Positions 17,286 through 25,167 of a stretch of 64,000 nucleotides of DNA are shown here, one piece after another. Source of the DNA: Cereibacter ovatus (GTDB lineage: Bacteria > Pseudomonadota > Alphaproteobacteria > Rhodobacterales > Rhodobacteraceae). The notes beneath the pieces were generated by a model, which was not told the origin of the DNA, ran no database searches, and worked only from the letters and a program-made list of their open reading frames with translations. Position numbers and translations under genes: made by a program. Every line of letters begins with the position of its first letter. Position 1 is the first letter of the stretch. The DNA lies in contig NZ_OAOQ01000014.1 in the NCBI RefSeq assembly GCF_900207575.1, positions 1-64,000 on the forward strand. Direction: 5' to 3'.

Positions 17286-18224
17286 TCAGTATCCTGTGAC
17301 GGTGTTGACGAGGACGGCGGTGCACATGCGGGCGGGGCTGGTGGCGCGGGCCGCCTGCCAGTCGAAGGTGGCCTGGATGCCCTGCGGCCCGGGGATCTCG
17401 ATCCGCGGGACGGGCAGGTAGACGGCATGGGCGGTGAAGGTGAAACTTGCATTCGCCCCAAGGCTGTAGGCGAACTCGAGCTCGCAGGGCGTGCCATCGA
17501 TGGCCTGGGTGACGAGGGCGCTATCGGCGAAACGCACCTCGATGCGGCCGGTCAGGGCCGCCATGCCGGGATCCGCCCCCTCGATCTTGCCGTCGTTGCG
17601 GATGGTCTCGATCCGGTCGAGGCCGTTGGCATAGGTGATCTCGGCCGAGACGACGTTGCCCAAGGCGGTGCCGTTGCGCTTTACCACCCCGTTGAAATGG
17701 CCGAAGCGCTGCAGGCCGAGCGCGGTCGGGGTGCCTGCAGCCGTGGTGGCAGCGATGGCCTCGCCTTGGGCGATCAGCCGGGCGGTGGCGGTCAGCAGGC
17801 CGGAGCGGTTCATCTGCCACGACAACTGGTCCATCACGCAGCCCGCATACATCGCAAACCGCGGCACCTCGGGCATGGCCACTTCGATGGCCATCGAGGG
17901 CAGGGTCCAGTTCCCCGATTGGAAGGTATGGGTCTTGGGCGTGGTCCCCGTCGTGGTCGGGGCACCGAAGGCCGCCTTCAGCCAGAAGCCGAAGGCCTCC
18001 ACATCGATCGGCACCACGACCTCGCCATCGGCGGTGACCGCGTCCTTGATGGGGGCCAGGGGATCGCGGCCATAACCGAGAAGCTCCGAGTTCAGCAGGG
18101 GCTGTTCCGCGCCCAGCGTGGTGCGGGCAAACGGCATCAGCCGATAGCCGCTGGCGGGCGGGGTGCCGTAGACGGTTTCGAACGCAAGCGCCATCTGCGC
18201 CCGCGCGCCGTGTGCGCGTGCCAT
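17286..18224 (-). CDS. Major tail (tube) protein
   Basis: The protein has 312 aa. MALAFETVYGTPPASGYRLMPF at the start and the repeated beta-sandwich pattern with DLDR/ITYANGLDRIETIRNDGKIEG match phage tail tube proteins of lambda-like siphophages in this group. It has Thr/Ala-rich strands and no membrane segments. It directly precedes the tail chaperone, the conserved order. Confidence 0.8.
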   Translation of the reverse strand: MARAHGARAQMALAFETVYGTPPASGYRLMPFARTTLGAEQPLLNSELLGYGRDPLAPIKDAVTADGEVVVPIDVEAFGFWLKAAFGAPTTTGTTPKTHTFQSGNWTLPSMAIEVAMPEVPRFAMYAGCVMDQLSWQMNRSGLLTATARLIAQGEAIAATTAAGTPTALGLQRFGHFNGVVKRNGTALGNVVSAEITYANGLDRIETIRNDGKIEGADPGMAALTGRIEVRFADSALVTQAIDGTPCELEFAYSLGANASFTFTAHAVYLPVPRIEIPGPQGIQATFDWQAARATSPARMCTAVLVNTVTGY

Positions 18225-18251
18225 GGAGGTCTCCTGTGGATGTGGGGAAAT

Positions 18252-18674
18252 TCAGGCCAGAGGGCCGGTCGTGGTGTAGTGAAGGACGATGGTGATCACC
18301 GCCGCCTTCAGCGCCGCGGCGCCCTCGACGGGCAGGTCGACCGAGGCCGGGGCCTCGGCTTCGACCCAGTCGCAAAGGCCGCCCAGCGTCCGATCACCTT
18401 CCAGCGCCGCGCCGATGGCGGCGATCAGATCGTCGAAGGCGCTGGCGCGGCCGCTGCCCGCCTGGACCACGACCTCCAGCTCGGCCCGGTGCTGGTAGTG
18501 ATACCGCAGGGGCGACAGTGTCACTTCCGGCTCGCCCGGTTGGCCGTCGCGCAGGATGATCAGCCCGGCCGCGGGGATCCGCTCCGGCAGCACCTCGTCA
18601 CGCAGGGTGAGGGCGGCAAGCGGCTGCAGCCGCGCATGCAGCGCGGCGAGGACGGTTTCGCGGGTGGTGGGCAT
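18252..18674 (-). CDS. Tail terminator / minor tail protein (gpU-like position)
   Basis: The protein has 140 aa from ATG 18674 (MPTTRETVLAALHARLQPLAAL). The pattern (LRDEVLPERIPAAGLIILRDGQPGEPEVTLSPLRYHYQHRAELEVVV) fits small tail-completion proteins that cap the tube. The assignment rests mainly on its place between the head-tail genes and the tail tube. The AT-rich moron gene lies immediately upstream. Confidence 0.55.
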   Translation of the reverse strand: MPTTRETVLAALHARLQPLAALTLRDEVLPERIPAAGLIILRDGQPGEPEVTLSPLRYHYQHRAELEVVVQAGSGRASAFDDLIAAIGAALEGDRTLGGLCDWVEAEAPASVDLPVEGAAALKAAVITIVLHYTTTGPLA

Positions 18675-18721
18675 TTGTGTGTAGTGAGCCAAAAAATAAA
18701 TTAGCTGACGCAGATTTGGGC

Positions 18722-19612
18722 CTATTTGCCCTTTTTCCCGACAGATTGGGAGGCGAGAATCAACCGCCAAACCATTCCATTTTCGCCAGCGACAAGATCA
18801 CGACAAGCCTCATAGTCAGACTTATCAAGTTCATCTATGTGGGCCGCTCGATTCCTGAATTTTGACGTCAAGGTCACTAAAGACTTGTGTAGACCACTTG
18901 GCTCAAGAAGCCAATTGGAACCCGGCCAATCAGCAAGAAGACTGAGAAAAGCGCGTATTAGCGGACTGTTTTCGCGTCGTGATTGACTGTGAATTGTGGT
19001 CTGCAAGAAGTGCGAAAAAACTCCAATCTCTGGAGGTTTCCCGTCTGGCCTTGAACAGAACTTCGCCACCCTGCCAATGTCTTTGTCATTAACGTCCTCC
19101 CCAAGCGACGCTCCAGCAGCCTGCTTTGCAAGGGGAATGATAATTCGCCTTACGATCTCGACTTCAACAGCCTTGCAAAGACCAATTACTGCAGGAGACC
19201 ACTCAAGATCTGGATCATCTCCTAGTCTTTCAGAGAGTTTCTCGCTTGTGGCGAGAAAACGAATGGCCTCTGGTGTGAGCTTCGCCAATCGAGTGTCTTT
19301 TGCGAGAAGAAGCTCTTCCTGCCTCTTTATCGCACTCTCATCGACCAATGCGCGCAGGGTCTCGGCGAGTTGGTCAATTCGATCTTCGTCCGCCCCTGTG
19401 CCAGACTTTATGTCGTAGATCGACAATAGCCTTCCATAACAGCCGTTACACAAACGTTTGTCCCAATCTCCTAGATAAATGGTGATTAGCTTTGATTTCT
19501 TGGAGCTGCTGCAGCGAAAGCAGTCAAATGCGGTGGCTTCTTGAAACCGAAACTGCTGAAGTGGGCCTCTGGCTTCGTATGTCTTTATGATCGACGAAGG
19601 TACGGGCTGCAT
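18722..19612 (-). CDS. Zinc-ribbon plus HEPN-like protein, moron in the tail operon
   Basis: The protein has 296 aa. The N-terminus has a four-Cys zinc ribbon (Cys31, Cys34 and Cys55, Cys58: CFRC...CNGC). The helical C-terminal domain ends in KFRNRAAH, an R-x4-H motif (Arg253, His258) typical of HEPN ribonucleases, with a matching upstream helix (VIGLCKAVEVEIVRRIIIPL). No transmembrane segment is seen. The gene is visibly AT-richer than the structural genes on both sides, belongs to no virion role, and is inserted between tail genes on the same strand, the definition of a moron. By inference it is an RNA-cleaving conflict or superinfection-exclusion protein. The family has no name that I can give. 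Confidence 0.65.
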   Translation of the reverse strand: MQPVPSSIIKTYEARGPLQQFRFQEATAFDCFRCSSSKKSKLITIYLGDWDKRLCNGCYGRLLSIYDIKSGTGADEDRIDQLAETLRALVDESAIKRQEELLLAKDTRLAKLTPEAIRFLATSEKLSERLGDDPDLEWSPAVIGLCKAVEVEIVRRIIIPLAKQAAGASLGEDVNDKDIGRVAKFCSRPDGKPPEIGVFSHFLQTTIHSQSRRENSPLIRAFLSLLADWPGSNWLLEPSGLHKSLVTLTSKFRNRAAHIDELDKSDYEACRDLVAGENGMVWRLILASQSVGKKGK

Positions 19613-19645
19613 GCGTCACCATTCTTTGCTAGAGCTTTCTCGAAA

Positions 19646-20284
19646 CTACATCCCGCTCGAGCCCCGATCCACCCAGTTTGCAGCAATTCGCCCCGGCACG
19701 CCGTCCATGGCCCGTTCGGCATCCCGCGCCAGATCGAGCCGCTTGCGCAGCTTGACCTGCGGCACCAGCAGGAAGATCGGCACGGTGGTCAGCCCACGGC
19801 CGGTCTTCGCGCGCGACGCCACAGCCCGGCCTTTCGAATTCAGCCGCCCCTCGGCGACCAACAGGCTCGGGCCCCGGCGGCGATAGATGAAGCGCAGTCG
19901 CAGCCCCGTGCGGCGTTCCCACTCGCCGGGGGTGATCCGGCCGCCGCGGGTGGATTTTCCCGCGGCCGGGGTGGGGATCGCCAGCCAGAAGCCTTGGCGC
20001 GACCGGATCAGCGGCCCCGCATCATGCGCGCCGACAATCACCGGGGCATTCGACCAGACCAGCGCCGCTGCGTTCAGGCTCTCGCCGCCCTTGGGATAGG
20101 TGGCAAGCCGGATCGAATTGCCGAGCCTAGTGCCCAGCCCCGCGCCGGTGATTTGGCCGCGCCAGGCGGATTTGAGGCCCGCGCCTGCCACGCGCATGGC
20201 GGCGGTGACAGCCTTTTCACCGGCAGCGATTTCCGCCTGCATCAGGGCTGCAAGGTCGGGGCTGATTTCCAGCTTCAGTCTCAT
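19646..20284 (-). CDS. DUF6441 family phage protein (head-tail/tail completion)
   Basis: The protein has 212 aa. The pattern (MRLKLEISPDLAALMQAEIAAGEKAVTAAMRVAGAGLKSAWRGQI, then GLGTRLGNSIRLATYPKGGESL) is the DUF6441 family found in Rhodobacterales prophage late operons at the HK97 gp10-like neck position. It overlaps the preceding head-tail gene by 4 nt. Confidence 0.7.
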   Translation of the reverse strand: MRLKLEISPDLAALMQAEIAAGEKAVTAAMRVAGAGLKSAWRGQITGAGLGTRLGNSIRLATYPKGGESLNAAALVWSNAPVIVGAHDAGPLIRSRQGFWLAIPTPAAGKSTRGGRITPGEWERRTGLRLRFIYRRRGPSLLVAEGRLNSKGRAVASRAKTGRGLTTVPIFLLVPQVKLRKRLDLARDAERAMDGVPGRIAANWVDRGSSGM

Positions 20285-20595
20285 GCTGGCCTCAGTTCGA
20301 GTGTCCAGATCAGCCGTTCGCGATCCCGTAGTGGTTCTCCCTGGATGACATGGCTGTCCGCGCCGATGACGATCACGTCTCCCGGAAGCGGGGCGGGCAG
20401 GTCTGCCACACGCACATCCACCACCGTCGTGTCGCTGACGAACCGGCCAGCGCCGAAGTCGGTCACGCGATCCGGGGCGCGGCGGATGATGCGGATCGGG
20501 CGTTCCTCGGAGGTGGTGGCCGAGATCCAGAGGGCCGGGGCCGCCATGGAGGCATGGGTGAAGATGCGGTCCATGGCGGCGGCAAAGACGGACAT
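20281..20595 (-). CDS. Head-tail joining protein (small neck protein)
   Basis: The protein has 104 aa, mostly beta strands (RPIRIIRRAPDRVTDFGAGRFVSDTTVVDVRVADLPAPLPGDVIVIGADSHVI). Size, fold pattern and place directly after the capsid gene fit a lambda gpFII-like head closure protein. The family is not firmly recognised. Confidence 0.55.
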   Translation of the reverse strand: MSVFAAAMDRIFTHASMAAPALWISATTSEERPIRIIRRAPDRVTDFGAGRFVSDTTVVDVRVADLPAPLPGDVIVIGADSHVIQGEPLRDRERLIWTLELRPA

Positions 20596-20606
20596 TCGTG
20601 GACCCG

Positions 20607-21632
20607 TCAGTTCGACGTGTGCAGCCGGATCGCCAGCCGCGGCCGCTTGTTGACCGGCAGGATCGAGGCCTCGGTCATGACGTCGATCCAGCGGCCCTTC
20701 TCGTCGAGATGCTGACGCGCATAGAGCGGCAGGCCGATGGTGTTGGCGGTCTCGAGCAGGTTCGCCGGGCCGCCATAGGTGGTGAAGGTGTCCATCGTGC
20801 CCAAGGGGAAGGCGATGCCCTCGTTCGCCGGGACCAGCCGTTCGGGGACCTTGGTCGAGAGGGTGACGGTGCCGGAATATTCCTCGAAGAGGATCCCGCC
20901 GAAGGGGAAGTTGCGCCGCACATCCTCGCGCAGGGGCTGGGCCCCGGTCGCGGCGTAGAACTTGTAGGCCTCTTCGGTCTTCGGATGCGCGATCAGCTTG
21001 TCGAAGAACTCCCGGCTGACCAGCGCATGGACGCTGGTCATCGCCTCGCCCAGCAGATTGTCTTCGATGGCTCGCAGCACCTCGCGGACCTTGCCCTGCA
21101 CGTTCGTTCCAGCCGTGCCCAGCACGAAGTCGACGGAGATCTGCGCGAGGCCGAATTCGGTGAAGTAGTTGTAGAGGGTGGTGCCCGCACCGTCCTTCAC
21201 GATCCCGCGCAGGGCATTCATCTCCATGTATTCGCGGGTCTGCGCGTGCTTGCGGCGCATGAGGAGCAGCTTGCGGTTCATCACCTCGACCAGCGGATCG
21301 GCCGCGTCGAAGGCGCCGCCCAGCGCGGGTTGGCCCTGGATGTCGGCGGGGAGGACCACGTCATCATGTGGGATCCACGGCAGGGCAAACGACCGCATGG
21401 AGCGGCCCTCGCGGGTGCCGACGGTGGCGGGGCCGCCGAGGGGAACGGAGGGCAGGAGGCTGAGGACGCCTTCGTATTGTTCGATGATGACCGAGCGCTG
21501 GCTGACGCCTTCAAAGCGGAAGAGGCCGATCTGGGCGAGGCGGGTGTAGAGGTTGGGCAGGATGTTGATGGCCTGCGTCATCTCGGCCAGCGAATAGCCG
21601 CCAGCGTCGAAGGGATTGCGGACGAGGGTCAT
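20607..21632 (-). CDS. Major capsid protein (lambda gpE family)
   Basis: The protein has 341 aa. The N-terminus (NPFDAGGYSLAEMTQAINILPNLYTRLAQIGLF) and C-terminus (WIDVMTEASILPVNKRPRLAIRLHT) are hallmarks of the lambda gpE major head protein family, with internal IPHDDVVLPADIQGQ. It follows the gpD decoration gene, as in lambda. The capsid of the prophage remnant at 60.7-62.0 kb belongs to a different family. Confidence 0.92.
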   Translation of the reverse strand: MTLVRNPFDAGGYSLAEMTQAINILPNLYTRLAQIGLFRFEGVSQRSVIIEQYEGVLSLLPSVPLGGPATVGTREGRSMRSFALPWIPHDDVVLPADIQGQPALGGAFDAADPLVEVMNRKLLLMRRKHAQTREYMEMNALRGIVKDGAGTTLYNYFTEFGLAQISVDFVLGTAGTNVQGKVREVLRAIEDNLLGEAMTSVHALVSREFFDKLIAHPKTEEAYKFYAATGAQPLREDVRRNFPFGGILFEEYSGTVTLSTKVPERLVPANEGIAFPLGTMDTFTTYGGPANLLETANTIGLPLYARQHLDEKGRWIDVMTEASILPVNKRPRLAIRLHTSN

Positions 21633-21679
21633 GGGATGCTCCGGGGGATGAGGGGATGGGCGCGGCCGGGTAGGCAGCG

Positions 21680-22060
21680 TCAGACGCCGTCGCGGGCGAC
21701 GATGCCGACGGCGGCCAGCTGGGTGAGCTTCGCGGCGATCTTGGTGCCGTCATCGACCGTTGCGCCGTAGGCGAGGGCTGCGCGCGACACGATCGAGGGA
21801 CCGCGGACCAGCACAATGCCCGTGGCATCGGCCAGCGTGGCGTCGACGGCGTAAAGCAGGACAGCCGTGGCGACCTGCGACCCGTCGGCCCCGGTCGCGG
21901 GCGACAGGGTATACTTGCCGCTGGCCGTGATTTTCCCGAGCACCGAGCCGACGGGGTAGGGCAGGCCCGCGAGGAGCGTCACCACCTCGCGGGTGTAGTT
22001 CGGGTTGACCTCGTATTTGAGGACGTCGCCCATGCTGGGCGGTTCCGTCAGGACGGGCAT
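21680..22060 (-). CDS. Head decoration protein (gpD-like)
   Basis: The protein has 126 aa. The gpD/HDPD family pattern is visible: KYEVNPNYTREVVTLLAG, PVGSVLGKIT, GKYTLSPATGADGSQVATAVLL and a final VDDGTKIAAKLTQLAAVGIV. It stabilises the expanded capsid. It sits between the S49 protease/scaffold and the capsid gene. Confidence 0.88.
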   Translation of the reverse strand: MPVLTEPPSMGDVLKYEVNPNYTREVVTLLAGLPYPVGSVLGKITASGKYTLSPATGADGSQVATAVLLYAVDATLADATGIVLVRGPSIVSRAALAYGATVDDGTKIAAKLTQLAAVGIVARDGV

Positions 22061-22133
22061 GGTTCAGTCTCCACGATGTTGGGGGATGGGGTGCGCCGCG
22101 CGATGACGCAGCGCGGGGTGGTCCGCGCCGGTA

Positions 22134-23447
22134 TCAGCGCGAGGCGGCGGCGGATTTCTTGGCGGCCGCGACGATGGGGCTTTCCTTCGCGCCAGCCGCC
22201 GGGGCCGTGGCGATGATGCCCGCGGCATCGCTGCGGGCAGCGAGATCGGCCAGGACCTTGGCGCGCAGGGCCTCGGGCTTCACGCCCTTGGCCACGGCTT
22301 CGGCGGCGTCGATCTGGATGCCGAGGCGTGCGGCCTGTGCGCAGACCTGCGCGACCTCCGCCGCCTCGGCGCGGATCGCTTCGGGTGACATCGCGGCCGC
22401 CGTGGTTTGCACCGGCGCGACTGCCGCGGGCGGGGTTGGTTCCTGCGGCGTGCTGGCAGCAGGCGCGACCGCAGGCTGCGCATGGTCTTCGGGGGCGGTG
22501 GTCATCATCGAGCCCTTTCCTCTGGGGGTGATTGTGCCGCGATGTGCGGCGGTGAACGCGCGGAAGGCGGTGACGGGATCGGCCACCTCGTCGGCAAGAC
22601 CGGCAAAAACCGCCGCCTCGCCGCGGAAGACGGCGGCTTCGGTGCCCAGCGCGCGTTGGGTGTCGAGGCGCTGGCCGCGGCCCTCGGCGACGGTCTCGGC
22701 AAAGAGTTGGCGGAGGTCTTCCAACTCGCCCGCGATCCTGGCTCGGACGGCCTCGGGCAGGGGCTGGTAAGGGTTCGCATCGACCTTGCGAGCGCCAGCG
22801 TGGATCAGCGTGACGGCGATGCCCTTCTGGTCGAGCGCGCCGCTCATGTCGCTGTGCATGGCCACGACGCCGATGCTGCCGACGGCACCAGTGCGAGGCA
22901 GGATGATGCGGTCTGCTTGTGAGGCCAGCGCATAGGCGGCGGACAGGGCATGGTCAGCGACGAAGGCCTGCACGGGTTTGACCTGCCGCGCCGCCCGGAT
23001 GCGGTCGGCCAGGTCAAAGGCGCCTGCCACCTCGCCGCCAAAGCTGTCGATGTCGAGCGCAATGCCGCGGATGGCAGGGTCAACCACCGCCGCCTGCAGC
23101 TGGGCCGCGATCCCCTCGTAGGAGGTCAGACCGGAGGATTGCCCGATCCAGGCCCCGCGATGCACCAGCGTCCCTGCGATTTCGATGACCGCGATCCCGT
23201 CGACGACGGCGAAGGGCTGGCCGCCGTTCCGGGCCTGGCGGCTGGTCAGGTCGTCGCCAAAGAGCGACGCCCGGGTTGGCATGGTGGCAGCGGCCTGATC
23301 CGCGGGATCCACAGCCATACCCTCGATGCTCACCACCCGCCCCACGATCCGAGGGCCAAGCCCGGTCAGGAAGGCCAGTGCCTTGGCAGGATCGACCATC
23401 AGGGGCGTGTTGAAGACGCGCTGGGCGATTTGGGTGTGATGCATCAT
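22134..23447 (-). CDS. S49 family prohead protease with C-terminal scaffold (gpC/Nu3-like)
   Basis: The protein has 437 aa. The SppA/S49 core is clear: GTLVHRGAWIGQSSGLTSYEGI, a nucleophile region ADHALSAAYALASQADRIILPRTGAVGSIGVV, and the Lys-bearing segment after HAGARKVDANPYQPL. Residues from about 320 on are Ala/Pro/Glu-rich and helical, as expected for a scaffold made in frame. It processes the procapsid. It overlaps the portal gene by 4 nt. Confidence 0.9.
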   Translation of the reverse strand: MMHHTQIAQRVFNTPLMVDPAKALAFLTGLGPRIVGRVVSIEGMAVDPADQAAATMPTRASLFGDDLTSRQARNGGQPFAVVDGIAVIEIAGTLVHRGAWIGQSSGLTSYEGIAAQLQAAVVDPAIRGIALDIDSFGGEVAGAFDLADRIRAARQVKPVQAFVADHALSAAYALASQADRIILPRTGAVGSIGVVAMHSDMSGALDQKGIAVTLIHAGARKVDANPYQPLPEAVRARIAGELEDLRQLFAETVAEGRGQRLDTQRALGTEAAVFRGEAAVFAGLADEVADPVTAFRAFTAAHRGTITPRGKGSMMTTAPEDHAQPAVAPAASTPQEPTPPAAVAPVQTTAAAMSPEAIRAEAAEVAQVCAQAARLGIQIDAAEAVAKGVKPEALRAKVLADLAARSDAAGIIATAPAAGAKESPIVAAAKKSAAASR

Positions 23448-24958
23448 CCCTCCTCCCTGGTCCGGGGCTCCCGGTCCTCGCTGTCGTCGCTCTCGCGCTG
23501 GTCCTGCTCGTCAGGGCCTGTTTCGCTGCCCTGTTCCTCGCCGCCGGTAGTTCCCGCCGCCTGCGCGGGGGATCCCGGCCGCCGGAAGTCGAGGCCGAGT
23601 TCCGCCTCGCGCTTGCGTTCGGCCGCGATTTCCCGGTCGACCTGCTCGGCGTCGTAGCCGCGTTCGGCGATGGCCTGCGTGCGGGATTTCAGGCCTGCCT
23701 CGATCTGCAGGATCTCGGCCGCGGCATCCTTGGCAGGGTCGATCCAGTCCCACTTGGTGGGGAGCCAGTCGCAGGCAAGGTATGCGCGCCGGTCAGTGGC
23801 ATAGCCCGGCAGGTCGATGGCGCCCGCCAGCACGGCCATCTCCATCCAGCGCGTCCAGACGGCGCGGCAGAGCTGATAGACCATCACCGAATGCTGGAAG
23901 GCCGAGATGCGGCGGCGGAAGTCGACCAGCGCGATGCGCGTGTTCGAGAAGTTCCCCTTCGCGGTGTCACCTGTGAGGTAGCCGTAGGGCACGCCCAGCG
24001 CCGCGCCGACCTGCAGGAGCGTGCGGTACTGGAAGGGCTCATAGGTGCTGCCCGAGTCCGGGGTGGATGGCGTGGTGACATCTTCGCCCGGATCCAGCCG
24101 CACCACCTGTCCGGGTTCGACCTCCAGATCGTCCTCGACCGGGTCGAGGGCGGTTTCCGGGGCGGGCGAGGTGATGAACATCGCGAACATCGCCGCGGTC
24201 TTCTTCCGCTCCAATTCCGCATCGTCGTAGAGATCGAGGGTGAAGAGCTTCACCACTGCCGCGGCGAAGCGCGACACCCCGCGCAGCTGGCCCGCCTCGA
24301 CCGGGTCCAGAATGTGGATCACCTCGGACGCGGGCACGCGCACCGTTTCCCCGGCCAGCCCCGGATCGGTCATGTCGCCCGGGTGGCGGCGCAGGAAGTG
24401 GTACGCCACACGCCGACCGATGCCGTCGAACTCGATCCCCTGCCGGATCGACCCGGCACCGGGCAGAACGCGGATCATGTCCTGGGGCAGCATTTCCGAG
24501 GGCAGCATCTGAAGCTGCATCGGCACCGTCAGACCAACTTCGGGACGCCGGGCGCGGATGCGCAGGAAGACCTCGCCAGCAAGGAACACTTCGCGTGCGG
24601 CGCGGCGCTGAAGGCCAAAGAAATCGGTCAGACCCTCGGAATCCGCCTCGTCGGTCCAGGCGAGCCAGAGCTTCTGCAATTCCTCCTTCTTCGTTGCATC
24701 CGCGATCTTCGACGAGGGCTTGATGCCGTCGCCGACGACATGGTTCGCGAAGGCGTCGACCGCGTTGGCCGCGTAGCCGTTGTTCCTGACCAGCCAGCGC
24801 GCCCGGGCGGTGATGGTCTCGCCCGAGGCCGCGATCAGCGTGTTCACATGCGCGCGGGTGGCCCGGAACCCACGCATGCGCCGATGGGACTGCGCCGCGT
24901 CGAACCCGCCGATGATGGACCCGAGCCGCGCGCGGAAGGCATCCAGCACCATGGTCAC
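23444..24958 (-). CDS. Phage portal protein (lambda gpB family)
   Basis: The protein has 504 aa. Family features include ARARWLVRNNGYAANAVDAFANHVVGDGIKPSS, IHILDPVEAGQLRGVS and YGYLTGDTAKGNFSNTRIALVDFRR. It forms the dodecameric DNA channel. The C-terminus is highly charged (GGEEQGSETGPDEQDQRESDDSEDREPRTREEG). It overlaps gpW by 4 nt. A fragment of a homologous gene is at 60394. Confidence 0.92.
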   Translation of the reverse strand: MTMVLDAFRARLGSIIGGFDAAQSHRRMRGFRATRAHVNTLIAASGETITARARWLVRNNGYAANAVDAFANHVVGDGIKPSSKIADATKKEELQKLWLAWTDEADSEGLTDFFGLQRRAAREVFLAGEVFLRIRARRPEVGLTVPMQLQMLPSEMLPQDMIRVLPGAGSIRQGIEFDGIGRRVAYHFLRRHPGDMTDPGLAGETVRVPASEVIHILDPVEAGQLRGVSRFAAAVVKLFTLDLYDDAELERKKTAAMFAMFITSPAPETALDPVEDDLEVEPGQVVRLDPGEDVTTPSTPDSGSTYEPFQYRTLLQVGAALGVPYGYLTGDTAKGNFSNTRIALVDFRRRISAFQHSVMVYQLCRAVWTRWMEMAVLAGAIDLPGYATDRRAYLACDWLPTKWDWIDPAKDAAAEILQIEAGLKSRTQAIAERGYDAEQVDREIAAERKREAELGLDFRRPGSPAQAAGTTGGEEQGSETGPDEQDQRESDDSEDREPRTREEG

Positions 24959-25167
24959 AGACCCTTCGTGGCGACCGTGCCCCAGCGGCGGCGGCGTGGC
25001 GTGGCCGAAGCCGCTGCAACCCGTGCCTCGAGATCGCGAACGGCCGCCGCCAGTTCGGCATCCGAGCCATAGGTCACCGTCTTGCCGTCGTAGCTGACGC
25101 TGCGCAGCCCGGCGAAGCGGGCTTCCTGCAGCGCGGTCAGCAGGGCCTGCATGCGGTCGAGATCCAT
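24955..25167 (-). CDS. gpW-like head-tail connector
   Basis: The protein has 70 aa. RMQALLTALQEARFAGLRSVSYDGKTVTYGSDAELAAAVRDLEARV is the short helix/beta-hairpin/helix pattern of gpW proteins. It is placed between terminase large and portal, as in lambda. A paralogue is at 60185-60394. The start codon shares a base with the terminase stop (TGATG). Confidence 0.85.
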   Translation of the reverse strand: MDLDRMQALLTALQEARFAGLRSVSYDGKTVTYGSDAELAAAVRDLEARVAAASATPRRRRWGTVATKGL

